Below the pieces are notes generated by a model, which searched no databases, was not told where the DNA came from, and saw nothing but the letters and a program-made list of their open reading frames with translations. A stretch of 64,000 nt of DNA, from the NCBI RefSeq assembly GCF_009733815.1, contig NZ_WNXY01000002.1, positions 1 to 64,000 on the forward strand. The letters are read 5' to 3'. The stretch is from Pseudactinotalea suaedae (GTDB lineage: Bacteria; Actinomycetota; Actinomycetes; Actinomycetales; Beutenbergiaceae). Positions 7,521-14,945 of the stretch are shown in pieces (the stretch's first letter is position 1; every line of letters begins with the position of its first letter). The position numbers were made by a program, and so were the translations under genes.

Positions 7521-7589
7521 GGTGGCTCCGATGCAGGCGGAACGGTGGCTCCGATGCAGGCGGTACGGTGGCTCCGATGCAGGAGGAAC
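7521..7589. repeat. Three tandem 23-bp iterons upstream of the HEPN-like gene
   Basis: The unit GGTGGCTCCGATGCAGGCGG plus AAC is repeated head to tail at 7521-7543, 7544-7566 and 7567-7589, with single substitutions in the second and third copies. The block begins 51 bp upstream of the HEPN-like start codon, where operators or binding iterons would lie. No open gene is needed to explain it. Confidence 0.85.
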
Positions 7590-7730
7590 GAACACTCCGG
7601 CAAGGCCGGTCGCGGCGGTCGGGAGGTGCGGGAGCCGCGGCGAGCACCCGGCAGGTGTCCAGCCCGGTCAGTAGTCGTAGCGACGGCGACCGGGTATCAC
7701 CGATCTGCCGGAGTCCTCATGCCGAACGTC

Positions 7731-7923
7731 GCGACGAACCAGGCGATCCTCGCTCAGAAGCGATGACATCGTCCGCATCCCTGGCACCGGCAGCACTGCG
7801 CGTGTCGCTCAGAACATCGTCGCAGCCGACGTGTCCCTCTCCACTGAAGACCTCGCCCGCATCACGAACATCATCCCCAACGGCACCGTCGGCGACCGCG
7901 GAATGTCGTCACCCTGCCAGCGG
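7731..7923 (+). pseudogene. Aldo/keto reductase C-terminal remnant
   Basis: Translation gives an aldo/keto reductase tail: ATNQAILAQKR in one frame, then, after a frameshift at about 7762, DDIVRIPGTGSTARVAQNI followed by SLSTEDLARITNIIPNG. This matches the family pattern LAWLLAQGDDIVPIPGT...NxxAADxxLSxxELARI. The N-terminal TIM-barrel portion with the catalytic residues is absent. It is a decayed fragment with no neighbours of related function. Confidence 0.5.
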
Positions 7924-8348
7924 TGCAAGCTGAGCGCGGGCAGGACAGCTGAGCGCTTCACGATTGATCGCGACAGGACTGCTCCTCGCTATCACGGTCT
8001 GCGGCTGCGGGTGGGTGTGGCTGTGGTAGCGGAGATTCTTGCTCGGCCGGTGTGACGTGCGTGTCAGCACGTCGCTGAGCGAGGTATCGTGCGTGCGCGA
8101 TCTCTAGGTACATCAGCAAACCGCTGCTCTCCTGTCGCTCGTGGCGTCCTCGGGCTCGGCCCGTTTCCCGCTTTGTGTGTCTCGTCCGCATCGCGAATCG
8201 GTCCCGCCCTCTGGCTGACCCTGCACGCGCGGAGTACGTCGCAACCGGCAGCGCACTGGCCTGAATCGCAAGGGGGATCCTTGCGGATACGGCCACCTCC
8301 GGGACGTGAATTCTCGCTCTCCAAGTCGGCGGAGGATGCTGGCTCGCC
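7924..8348. other. Non-coding, decayed DNA
   Basis: I see no frame with recognisable protein content, no RNA gene and no clear repeat between the reductase remnant and the IS3 element. The segment is probably residue of earlier insertions. Confidence 0.4.
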
Positions 8349-8418
8349 TGGTGTGTCCTGGGTTCCACGGAGTGCAGATTTCTTGGATTCTGGTGCTCTT
8401 TGAGTACAGGAGGACGAG

Positions 8419-8722
8419 ATGGGACGACGGGTTACCCGGCCGAGTTCAGGCGCCGGGTGCTGGATCTGCTCGCTTCGGGTCGTAGCGTGGCGAGCGTTGC
8501 TGCCGATCTGGGATCAGTGATCAGACGATCTACGGCTGGCGGCAGCAGGAGCGCATCGGCCGCGGCGAAGCCGTCGGGTTGAGCAGCCCGGAGAAGGCGG
8601 AGCTCGCGGCCGCCAGGCGGAAGATCGCCGAACTGGAGACCCAGCTGGCGGTGGCCACCAAGGCGGTGGAGGCACTCAAGGCCGACGCGGACCCAAAAGA
8701 CGGTACGCGGCGGTCGAAATGA
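8419..8722 (+). pseudogene. IS3 orfA, broken by two single-base deletions
   Basis: The expected OrfA is readable only by changing frame twice. ATG at 8419 (after AGGAGGA) gives MGRR and must shift at the G run at about 8427-8429 to reach GYPAEFRRRVLDLLASGRSV, then shift again at GGGATCAG (about 8511) to continue ISDQTIYGWRQQERIGRGE and the coiled-coil part. In both places one G less than expected is present. It is either a pseudogene or homopolymer sequencing error. OrfA normally supplies the HTH DNA-binding part of the transposase. Confidence 0.7.
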
Positions 8723-9573
8723 TCGCCGCCGCGGGACTTCCGGTGCAGGTCGCCTGCCGAGTGCTCGGTGTCTCCGAGTCCGGGTACTACGAGCAGCGCT
8801 CTCGGCCGCCGTCGGAGCGGGCGGTGCGGCATGCATGGTTGACCGATCTGATCACCCAGATCCATCTCGCCTCGCATGGCCGCTACGGCGCCCGCCGGGT
8901 GCACGCCGAACTCACGATGGCCCGCGGGATCGCCGTGGGGCACCAGCAGGTCGAGCTGCTGATGCGGCGCGCCGGCTTGCAGGGACTGGCAGGCCGGCGC
9001 AAGTGGAAGCGGATCATCCCCGACCAGATCGCCACCGACCTGGTCGAACGCAACTTCACTCGGGCTGAGCCGAATCAACTCTGGGTCACCGATATCACCG
9101 AGCACCGCACCCGCGAGGGCAAGGTCTACTGCTGCGTCGTGCTGGACACCTTCTCCCGACGGGTCGTGGGGTGGTCGATCGACTCCTCACCGACCGCAGC
9201 GCTGGCGACCAACGCGCTCGGGATGGCCATCGAGACCCGGCTCGGTGGCCATCCCGCGCCGGGCACCGTGATCCACTCTGACCAGGGCGTGCAGTTCGGG
9301 TCCTGGGCCTTCACGACTCGGGCGAAGCAGGCCGGGCTGCTGCCCTCGATGGGATCGATCGGCGACTGCTACGACAACGGAATGATCGAGGCGTTCTGGT
9401 CCCGGATGCAGGTCGAGCTGCTCGATACCCAGACCTGGGACACCCGGATCGAGCTCGCGAACGCGATGTTCACCTACCTCGAGATCTGGCACAACCGGCA
9501 ACGCCGCCACGGCCAGCTCGGATGGCACACGCCCCTAGAGTACGAACGCAACCGCATCATCACCGTGGCATGA
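8719..9573 (+). CDS. IS3-family transposase OrfB (DDE integrase core)
   Basis: 284 residues, intact. An HTH_21-like N-terminal part (GRYGARRVHAEL) is followed by the rve catalytic core with D125 (WVTDITEH), D188 (HSDQGVQF) and E224 (NGMIEAFWSRM), spaced D-35 residues-E as in IS3. The C-terminus WHNRQRRHGQLGWHTPLEYE is typical. It would normally be made as an OrfAB fusion by -1 frameshifting at AAAAG. As orfA is frameshifted twice, the element is probably not autonomous unless the shifts are sequencing errors. Confidence 0.88.
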   Translation: MIAAAGLPVQVACRVLGVSESGYYEQRSRPPSERAVRHAWLTDLITQIHLASHGRYGARRVHAELTMARGIAVGHQQVELLMRRAGLQGLAGRRKWKRIIPDQIATDLVERNFTRAEPNQLWVTDITEHRTREGKVYCCVVLDTFSRRVVGWSIDSSPTAALATNALGMAIETRLGGHPAPGTVIHSDQGVQFGSWAFTTRAKQAGLLPSMGSIGDCYDNGMIEAFWSRMQVELLDTQTWDTRIELANAMFTYLEIWHNRQRRHGQLGWHTPLEYERNRIITVA

Positions 9574-9614
9574 GATCCACGAAATCTCGACTCCGTGGAA
9601 CCCAGGACACACCA

Positions 9615-9642
9615 GAGCCTCCACGAAACCCGGGGCGGTTCA
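9615..9642 (-). mobile_element. 28-bp remnant of another IS3-type terminus
   Basis: Read on the minus strand from 9642 the sequence begins TGAACCGCCCCGGGTTTCGT, which resembles the terminal repeat of a common group of actinobacterial IS3 elements (from memory). It lies between the intact IS3 end and the truncated IS481 copy, so one element probably landed beside another and most of it was lost. Confidence 0.35.
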
Positions 9643-9643
9643 C

Positions 9644-10360
9644 ACCGATGTCGAGATCATCACCTGGCTCGATGACTGCACCCGATACGCCCTACACCTG
9701 TCCGCACACACCCCGATCACCACCGCCATCGTCACCGCGACCTTCCGCCAAACCGCAGCCCAGCACGGCATCCCCGCATCCACACTGACCGACAACGGCA
9801 TGGTCTACACCGTCCGCCTGGCCGGCATCGGCCGCCAAGGCGGCCGCAACGGCTTCGAAGCCCAGCTACGCACCTGGGGCGTGATCCAGAAGAACTCCCG
9901 ACCCAACCACCCCACCACCTGCGGCAAAGCCGAACGCTTCCAACAAACGATGAAGAAATGGCTCCGAGCCCAGCCCGACCAACCGGCGACCCTGGCCGAC
10001 CTCCAAACCCTCCTAGAGCGGTTCCGACACCAGTACAACACCACCCGCCCTCACCGCTCCCTGCCTCACCGAGCCACCCCAGCAGCGCTCTATGACACCA
10101 GGCCCAAAGCCCTCCCCGGACCCAGCCGCGACACCGACACCCACGACCGCGTCCGCCACGACATCGTCGACAAGTCCGGCACCGTCACCCTGCGCGTCCA
10201 TGGCCAGCTCCGCCACATCGGCATCGGCCGAACCCACGCCCGAACCCACGTCATCCTGCTCATCCAGGACCTGCAAGTCCGCGTCATCAACGCCACCACC
10301 GGCGAGATCCTCCGCGACCTCACCATCAACACCAACCGCGACTACCAACCCCGAAAATGA
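9644..10360 (+). pseudogene. IS481-family transposase, 5'-truncated
   Basis: Open frame from the deletion junction to the stop at 10360. It aligns over its whole length with the complete transposase at 10515-11720, starting at DVEIITWLDD. It keeps the second and third catalytic positions (LTDNGMVYT and GKAERFQQTMKKW) but lacks the first Asp and the N-terminal HTH. The two proteins are clearly related yet differ at many residues, so these are distinct elements and not a recent duplication. The internal ATG at 9800 is not a real start. Confidence 0.8.
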
Positions 10361-10362
10361 CC

Positions 10363-10396
10363 AAGGCCCGAACCCACAACCGTGGGTTCGGGCCTT
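10363..10396 (+). terminator. Strong hairpin at the 3' end of the truncated IS481 copy
   Basis: A perfect 15-bp stem, AAGGCCCGAACCCAC / GTGGGTTCGGGCCTT, with an AACC loop starts two bases after the transposase stop. Probably the element's own terminator, which also shields it from read-through. Confidence 0.7.
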
Positions 10397-10418
10397 GCAG
10401 ATGTCCTGCGACATCACA

Positions 10419-10433
10419 ACGTCGGGCTGACAG
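10419..10433. repeat. Left copy of 15-bp target-site duplication
   Basis: ACGTCGGGCTGACAG directly precedes the left end of the complete IS481 element and is repeated perfectly at 11774-11788 on its right side. It also directly follows the right end of the truncated element, showing both used this site. Confidence 0.9.
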
Positions 10434-10514
10434 TGTGCTGGTTCAGGACATCGGAATGGGGTGTCTCACGACATCGGCATAGCGTGTCTCAGGTCATCGG
10501 CATGAGTCTCGGGC

Positions 10515-11720
10515 ATGTCGAAGCGTCGTCTTGTGATCACTGCCGTGCTCTCGGGTCAGTCCCAGTCGGAGGTGGCCCGCCGCTACGGGGTCTCTCAGGG
10601 CTGGATCAGCAAGCTGATGGCCCGTTACCGAACCGAAGGCGAAGCCGCGTTCCAGGCCCGGTCCCGACGACCGAAGACCAACCCGAACGCCACCGCACCA
10701 CCAACCGTCGACCTCGTGCTCGACATCCGGCGCCGGCTCTCCCGAGCGGGCCTGGACGCCGGCGCTGAGACCATCGCCTGGCATCTGGAACACACCCATA
10801 GCACCACGCTGTCCCGACCCACGATCAACCGCATCCTGTCCCGCGCGGGCCTGGTCAAACCCGAACCAGCCAAGCGTCCCAAGTCCTCCTACATCCGCTT
10901 CCAAGCCGACCAGCCCAACGAGTGCTGGCAATCCGATTTCACCCACTATCGCCTGACCCGCCCCGACGGGCGAGCTGGCACCGACATGGAGATCATCGCC
11001 TGGCTCGATGACCATTCCCGCTACTTGCTGCGGGCCAGCGCTCACCAGCGCATCACCGCCAAGATCGTGCACGCCACCTTCTGCCAAGCCGGCGACCTGC
11101 ACGGATACCCCGCCGGCACCCTCACCGACAACGGCATGGTCTACACCGTGCGCCTGGCCGGAGCCAAGAACCGCGGCGGCCGCACCGCACTGGAAGCCGA
11201 GCTGCACCGGCGCGGCATCACTCAGAAGAACGGCAAGCCCAACCACCCCACCACCCAGGGCAAGATCGAGCGCCTGTGGCAGACGATGAAGAAGTGGCTA
11301 CGCGCCCAACCCGACCAGCCCGCCACCCTCACCGAGCTGCAGACCCTGCTCGATGCCTTCACAGACCAGTACAACAACCACCGCCCCCATCGCTCCCTGC
11401 CACACCGCGCCACCCCCGCCACCGCCTACAACAACAGGATCAAGGCCACCCCTGGCACTGCTCTGGCCACACCCAGCCACGACCGAGTGCGCACCGACCG
11501 CATCGACGCCTCCGGTGTCGTCACCCTGCGCGTCGCCGGCAAACTCCGCCACATCGGCATCGGCCGAGCCCACGCCCGAACCCACGTCAAGCTCCTGATC
11601 CACGACCTCGACGTGACCGTGATCAACGCCAGCACCGGCGAGATCCTGCGCGAGCTCACCATCGACCTCACCCGCGACTACCAACCCACCAGCAAGCCAC
11701 CCAGCCCCACAAAGAACTAG
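10515..11720 (+). CDS. IS481-family transposase
   Basis: 401 residues, intact. An N-terminal HTH (SQSEVARRYGVSQGWISKLM, 16-35) is followed by the rve/DDE core with D141 (WQSDFTHY), D205 (LTDNGMVY) and E252 (QGKIERLWQTMKKW). A C-terminal domain of about 100 residues (LRHIGIGRAHARTHV) is typical of the long IS481 subgroup. The ATG at 10515 begins the conserved MSKRRLVITAVLSGQS; no strong ribosome site is visible. All catalytic residues and both ends are present, so the element may still move. Confidence 0.9.
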   Translation: MSKRRLVITAVLSGQSQSEVARRYGVSQGWISKLMARYRTEGEAAFQARSRRPKTNPNATAPPTVDLVLDIRRRLSRAGLDAGAETIAWHLEHTHSTTLSRPTINRILSRAGLVKPEPAKRPKSSYIRFQADQPNECWQSDFTHYRLTRPDGRAGTDMEIIAWLDDHSRYLLRASAHQRITAKIVHATFCQAGDLHGYPAGTLTDNGMVYTVRLAGAKNRGGRTALEAELHRRGITQKNGKPNHPTTQGKIERLWQTMKKWLRAQPDQPATLTELQTLLDAFTDQYNNHRPHRSLPHRATPATAYNNRIKATPGTALATPSHDRVRTDRIDASGVVTLRVAGKLRHIGIGRAHARTHVKLLIHDLDVTVINASTGEILRELTIDLTRDYQPTSKPPSPTKN

Positions 11721-11750
11721 CCCGAACCCACGATCCGTAGGTTCGGGCTA
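11718..11750 (+). terminator. Hairpin at the 3' end of the IS481 transposase gene
   Basis: An 11-bp stem, TAGCCCGAACC / GGTTCGGGCTA, begins at the transposase TAG stop itself. It is equivalent to the stronger hairpin of the neighbouring truncated copy. Confidence 0.6.
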
Positions 11751-11773
11751 TTCCGATGTCCTGAGACATCACA

Positions 11774-11788
11774 ACGTCGGGCTGACAG
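11774..11788. repeat. Right copy of 15-bp target-site duplication (within tRNA-Pro 3' end)
   Basis: ACGTCGGGCTGACAG, identical to 10419-10433. Bases 11777-11788 are the 3'-terminal 12 nt of the tRNA-Pro gene. Confidence 0.9.
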
Positions 11789-11850
11789 GATTTGAACCTG
11801 CGACCCCCTGACCCCCAGTCAGGTGCGCTACCAAGCTGCGCCACAGCCCG
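11777..11850 (-). tRNA. tRNA-Pro (anticodon GGG)
   Basis: 74 nt folding as a canonical cloverleaf: acceptor CGGGCTG paired with CAGCCCG plus discriminator A, D arm GCGCAGCTTGGTAGCGC, anticodon stem CCTGA/TCAGG with loop CTGGGGG (anticodon GGG), and T arm GCAGGTTCAAATCCTGT. The CCA tail is not encoded. A TAGGCT hexamer on the minus strand (11873-11878) may be its -10 element. The gene is the target of two IS481-type insertions at its 3' end, neither of which changes the tRNA sequence. Confidence 0.95.
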
Positions 11851-12304
11851 CTGGCCCCGAAGGGCCTGGACGAGCCTACCGCAGCGGCAGAGCTGCTTCG
11901 GCCAGGGCACACCCCGTGACGGGTCTCGCGCGCGAAGGGCGCTGAGCGGCCCCCGCGGCGCTCAGCCCCTCGATCCTCACCACCTGCCCCAGCCATCCCG
12001 GACCGGGCGCCGGCGGTCCCCGCACCGCCCGTCTCAGCGGTGATGAGCGACCGAGGATGCGCTCTGATACCTCCGACGTGATCGCGGGGCGGGAGGCGAT
12101 TCCCCGGAAGCGTCGGTCGGGACATCCAGAGCTGGGTCGCCGTCGCGATCCGGCGGCCCAGCCCCGGTCCCGATGTGTGAGCACCTCAGATCTGCGTGTA
12201 TCAGGCACGCCCGTCCTGGGTCCTTCCGTTCGACCGACCACGCAGCCCCGGGACCCCTACGCTGAGCACCACTCCGGCCACGAGTCCCGACTACTCGGAG
12301 AGCC
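11851..12304. other. 454-bp intergenic region, core/accessory boundary
   Basis: No credible gene. It should hold the tRNA-Pro promoter on the minus strand and the promoter of the protease operon on the plus strand, for which TACGCT at 12258-12263 is a candidate -10. A short hairpin, GCTGAGCG (11941-11948) with CGCTCAGC (11959-11966), is present. From here on, codon use becomes strongly GC3-rich. Confidence 0.4.
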
Positions 12305-13837
12305 ATGTCCGACAGCACGCCTCCTCGCCCCCGACCACGCCGCAACGCCGCTCAGCGCTTCCGGGTCCTCGACCCGGTGAACGCCGTGCGCCGCGGCAGC
12401 CGCCGGCTCTCAGCCACCGCCTACGTGGGTGATTCGCTGCTCCTGACCGGCGCCGACGGACCCGACGACGAGGCCGTCGCGGCGATCCGGTCCCTCCTCG
12501 ACGGCGAGCTCGAGATCGACTGCTCGTGCCACGCGGCCCGCACCACGGCCCGCGCCCGGGGCGGCTCCGGTCTGCTCAGCACCCGCCTGACGCTGACCCG
12601 CTGCGACGACCGGCTCGGCAGCGGCGTCGACGCCTGGCAGGTGCTCCAGACCGTCCTCACCCGCCACCCCGACCTGGAAGGCCGCATCGGCCTCAACCAC
12701 GTCATGGTCGCCGCGCCCTACTGGGACCCCGTGCCGTACTGGGACCCGGTCCCCTACTGGGACCCGGTCCCGTACTGGGACCCGGTGCCCTTCGGCGGCC
12801 GCCAGGCGCAGGGCCTGGGTGAGTACGGCGCCGCCGGCATCGGCGGCCGCACCCCGGTGGTCTGGCAGGCTGCGGACCCGCGCCTCCACGCGCCACAGCC
12901 CTCGCGCACCCCGGTGGTGGCGATCCTCGACACCGGGCTCGGCATCCATCCGTGGTTCCCCGACGGCGATCCCGCCGTCGAGCGGTGGGACCCGATCGTC
13001 GAGGACCTCCTCGTCGACGGCCGCGACACCGGCGTCATCGACCGCCTCACCGGCACCGTGGGTCCGCTGGCAGGCCACGGCACGTTCATCGCCGGCGTGG
13101 TCCGCCAGCGCAGTCCCCGCACGCGGCTGCTGTCGATCCCGGTGCTCGGTGCCGACGGCGTCGTCGAGGAGTACCTCGTCCACACCGCGCTGCGGCGCCT
13201 CCTCGATCGCCAGCTCGACGCCTTGGCGACCGGCGAGACCGACCAGCTCGTCGACGTCGTCTGCCTGTCCATGGGCTACCACCACGAGGAGGACTCGGCC
13301 GAGGAGGACATCGCCTCCACGTCCAGCCTCGGCCGGCTGCTGCGCGAGCTCGCCGAGGCGGGCATCGCCGTCGTCGCCGCGGCCGGCAACGGGGCGGTGG
13401 CCGACCCCTTCTACCCCGCCGCGCTCGCGCTCCCCCGCGGACGCGCCGTGCCCGACGAGGGACCTCCGCCCCTGGTCAGTGTCGGCGCCACGAACCCGGA
13501 CCAGGCGAGCATCGCGCTGTTCACGAACGACGGACCCTGGGTCACCACCTACCGGCCCGGCGCGGCCATCGTCAGCACGGTCCCGACCGCGCTGCAGGGC
13601 GGACGCTCCCCCAGCGTCGTCGTCGGCGATCGCAGCACCGTCGACCGTGACGACTACTCCTCGGGGTTCGCCGTCTGGAGCGGCACCTCCTTCGCGGCCC
13701 CGGTGCTCGCTGCCGAGATCGCGACCGCCCTCACGAGGGATGACGCCTGGCTCGCCGGCGGCACCGGCCCCGAGCACACCCGCCGCGCGCTGGCCGCCGT
13801 CCTCGACCGGGCGGGGCCCGCCGAGGCCACGCCGTGA
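12305..13837 (+). CDS. Cytoplasmic subtilisin-like (S8) serine protease with PYWDPV repeats
   Basis: 510 residues; ATG with GGAG (12296-12299). An N-terminal region (1-130) of unknown fold contains a CSC motif at 73-75 and seems to play a prodomain-like role. Residues 138-161 are four exact PYWDPV repeats. The S8 catalytic domain has D209 (VAILDTG), H258 (GHGTFIAG), oxyanion N362 (AAAGNG) and S462 (GTSFAAP), so the triad is complete. There is no signal peptide or membrane anchor, so it should act inside the cell. First gene of a four-gene set with a sigma factor, an unknown and a CHAT protease; the stop overlaps the sigma gene (GTGA). Substrate unknown; proteolytic activation of a partner is plausible. 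Confidence 0.88.
   Translation: MSDSTPPRPRPRRNAAQRFRVLDPVNAVRRGSRRLSATAYVGDSLLLTGADGPDDEAVAAIRSLLDGELEIDCSCHAARTTARARGGSGLLSTRLTLTRCDDRLGSGVDAWQVLQTVLTRHPDLEGRIGLNHVMVAAPYWDPVPYWDPVPYWDPVPYWDPVPFGGRQAQGLGEYGAAGIGGRTPVVWQAADPRLHAPQPSRTPVVAILDTGLGIHPWFPDGDPAVERWDPIVEDLLVDGRDTGVIDRLTGTVGPLAGHGTFIAGVVRQRSPRTRLLSIPVLGADGVVEEYLVHTALRRLLDRQLDALATGETDQLVDVVCLSMGYHHEEDSAEEDIASTSSLGRLLRELAEAGIAVVAAAGNGAVADPFYPAALALPRGRAVPDEGPPPLVSVGATNPDQASIALFTNDGPWVTTYRPGAAIVSTVPTALQGGRSPSVVVGDRSTVDRDDYSSGFAVWSGTSFAAPVLAAEIATALTRDDAWLAGGTGPEHTRRALAAVLDRAGPAEATP
12716..12787 (+). repeat. Four in-frame 18-bp repeats encoding PYWDPV
   Basis: Tandem hexapeptide units PYWDPV, with synonymous changes between copies, lie between the N-terminal region and the catalytic domain. 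Synonymous drift with an invariant peptide suggests selection on the amino-acid sequence, perhaps as an inhibitory or recognition segment. Confidence 0.9.
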
Positions 13838-14418
13838 CCGCGCCTGGCGCACCCGACTCCCTCGCGGTCCGCGCGGGGCGGGCCTTCGCTGCGTACCGCG
13901 CCGGCGAGAGCCACCGCATGGCGGAGGTGGTGGAGCTGCTGAACCCGTTGCTGTGGCGCATCGCCCGCAGCCAGGGCACCGATCCCGAGACGGCCGCCGA
14001 CGTGGTCCAGGTCGCCTGGCTGCGGCTCGTCGAGCACGCCGACCGGGTCGCCGACCCGCAGGCGCTGCTCAAGTGGCTCATGGTGACCGTGCGCCGCGAG
14101 TGCTGGCGGCGCACCGGCCGCGACCGGCGCGAGGTGCCCAGCGATCTCGACGACGAGGCGCCGTCGCCGGACCTGTCGCCCGAGGCGCTGGCCGAGCTCG
14201 ACGAGGACCAGCGCGTGCTCTGGAACCACGTCGCCCGGCTGTCGGAGCGGTGTCGCACCCTGCTGCAGGTGATCGCGTTCGCCGACCGACCCGACTACGC
14301 CTCGATCAGCGCCGCACTCGGCATGCCCGTGGGCAGCATCGGCCCCACCCGGGGGCGTTGCCTGGACGCGCTGCGCCGAGCTCTGCGATCCGACACGTCC
14401 TGGGGGGCACCGACATGA
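13834..14418 (+). CDS. Sigma-70-family (ECF-like) RNA polymerase sigma factor
   Basis: 194 residues; GTG start overlapping the protease stop. Region 2 spans about 30-92 (LLWRIARSQG...AADVVQVAWLRLVEH...KWLMVTVRRECWRR) and region 4 about 128-188 (LSERCRTLLQ...YASISAALGMPVGSIGPTRGRCLDALRRAL). No anti-sigma gene with a membrane segment is adjacent. The following 161-residue protein, or proteolysis by the cassette's own enzymes, could provide control. It probably directs transcription of this operon or a small regulon. Its stop overlaps the next start (ATGA), so all three upstream genes are translationally coupled. Confidence 0.85.
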   Translation: MTAPGAPDSLAVRAGRAFAAYRAGESHRMAEVVELLNPLLWRIARSQGTDPETAADVVQVAWLRLVEHADRVADPQALLKWLMVTVRRECWRRTGRDRREVPSDLDDEAPSPDLSPEALAELDEDQRVLWNHVARLSERCRTLLQVIAFADRPDYASISAALGMPVGSIGPTRGRCLDALRRALRSDTSWGAPT

Positions 14419-14900
14419 CCGACGAACCGACCTTCGACCATCCGCTCGACGAGATCGACGCTGCTCTCCTCGACGAGCTCCGGACTACGCTCCAGACCGC
14501 CGACCCGATGCCCCCGGACCTCGATGAACGGGTTCAGCTCGCCCTCACCGTGCAGGCCCTGCACGCGGAGATCGCCGAGCTGCAGCGCCTGCCGGGCGAG
14601 CTCGCGGGGGTCCGCAGCCGGGACTACGAACGCGTCGACACGGTGACGTTCACGAGCGGGTCGATGTCCGCCGTCGTGACGATCACGCGCGTCGATGCCG
14701 ACTCGGCCCGGGTCGACGGCTGGGTCGACGGCGACCTCGCCGAGGTGGAGCTGCGCGAACGCAGCCGGACCTCGAGCGTGACGGTCGACCCCGAGGGCCG
14801 GTTCGCGTTCGCCCGGGTCGAGCGCGGGCTCGTCCAGTTCCTGTTCCGGTTCGTCGACGTCGAGATCAGCCCCGTCATCACCCCGTCCATGGAGGTCTGA
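14415..14900 (+). CDS. Unknown protein of the protease-sigma-CHAT operon
   Basis: 161 residues, not recognised. The first 75 residues are acidic and helical (DEIDAALLDELRTTLQTADPMPPDLDERV), resembling the N-terminal segment of proteins that sit between a sigma factor and a CHAT protease. Residues about 78-155 look like a beta-rich domain (VDTVTFTSGSMSAVVTITRV...VDGDLAEVELRERSRTSSVTVD). No signal peptide or membrane segment. Given its position it could be the regulator of the sigma factor or the substrate of the CHAT protease; neither is shown by sequence. Confidence 0.6.
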   Translation: MTDEPTFDHPLDEIDAALLDELRTTLQTADPMPPDLDERVQLALTVQALHAEIAELQRLPGELAGVRSRDYERVDTVTFTSGSMSAVVTITRVDADSARVDGWVDGDLAEVELRERSRTSSVTVDPEGRFAFARVERGLVQFLFRFVDVEISPVITPSMEV

Positions 14901-14945
14901 GCCGATGGCCTAGGCTGGCGCGCAACCTCAGAGGATCCGAGTGCG

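Larger units (their letters stand above)
8349..9614 (+). mobile_element. IS3-family insertion sequence, 1,266 bp
   Basis: The ends are inverted repeats: both start TGGTGTGTCCTGGGTTCCAC and continue identically through GGAGT, then match at most positions to about base 45. Inside are orfA and orfB in the IS3 arrangement, overlapping at ATGA with an AAAAG slippery site (8695-8699) for the -1 frameshift that makes OrfAB. The flanks (GCC on the left, GAG on the right) show no target duplication, so one side was probably rearranged after insertion. Confidence 0.85.
9643..10418 (+). mobile_element. IS481-family element, left part deleted
   Basis: The right end, GATGTCCTGCGACATCACA up to 10418, is nearly identical to that of the complete IS481 copy that follows. 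The left end and about the first 150 transposase codons are gone, replaced by IS3-type sequence. Its right boundary abuts the same 15-bp target, ACGTCGGGCTGACAG, used by the second element, so two related elements chose the same site. Confidence 0.75.
10434..11773 (+). mobile_element. Complete IS481-family insertion sequence, 1,340 bp
   Basis: Terminal inverted repeats of 24 bp with three mismatches: TGTGCTGGTTCAGGACATCG on the left and TGTGATGTCTCAGGACATCG on the right (both continue GAAT). A perfect 15-bp target duplication flanks it. One transposase gene fills the element. It lies three bases beyond the 3' end of tRNA-Pro, and because the duplicated target includes the last 12 nt of the tRNA gene, that gene remains whole. 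Confidence 0.92.

Noticed and set aside
10419-11788. Integrative-element attachment sites (attL/attR) from the tRNA-Pro 3'-end repeat
   Set aside because: The 15-bp repeat exactly borders an IS481 element with 24-bp terminal inverted repeats, so target-site duplication is the simpler explanation.
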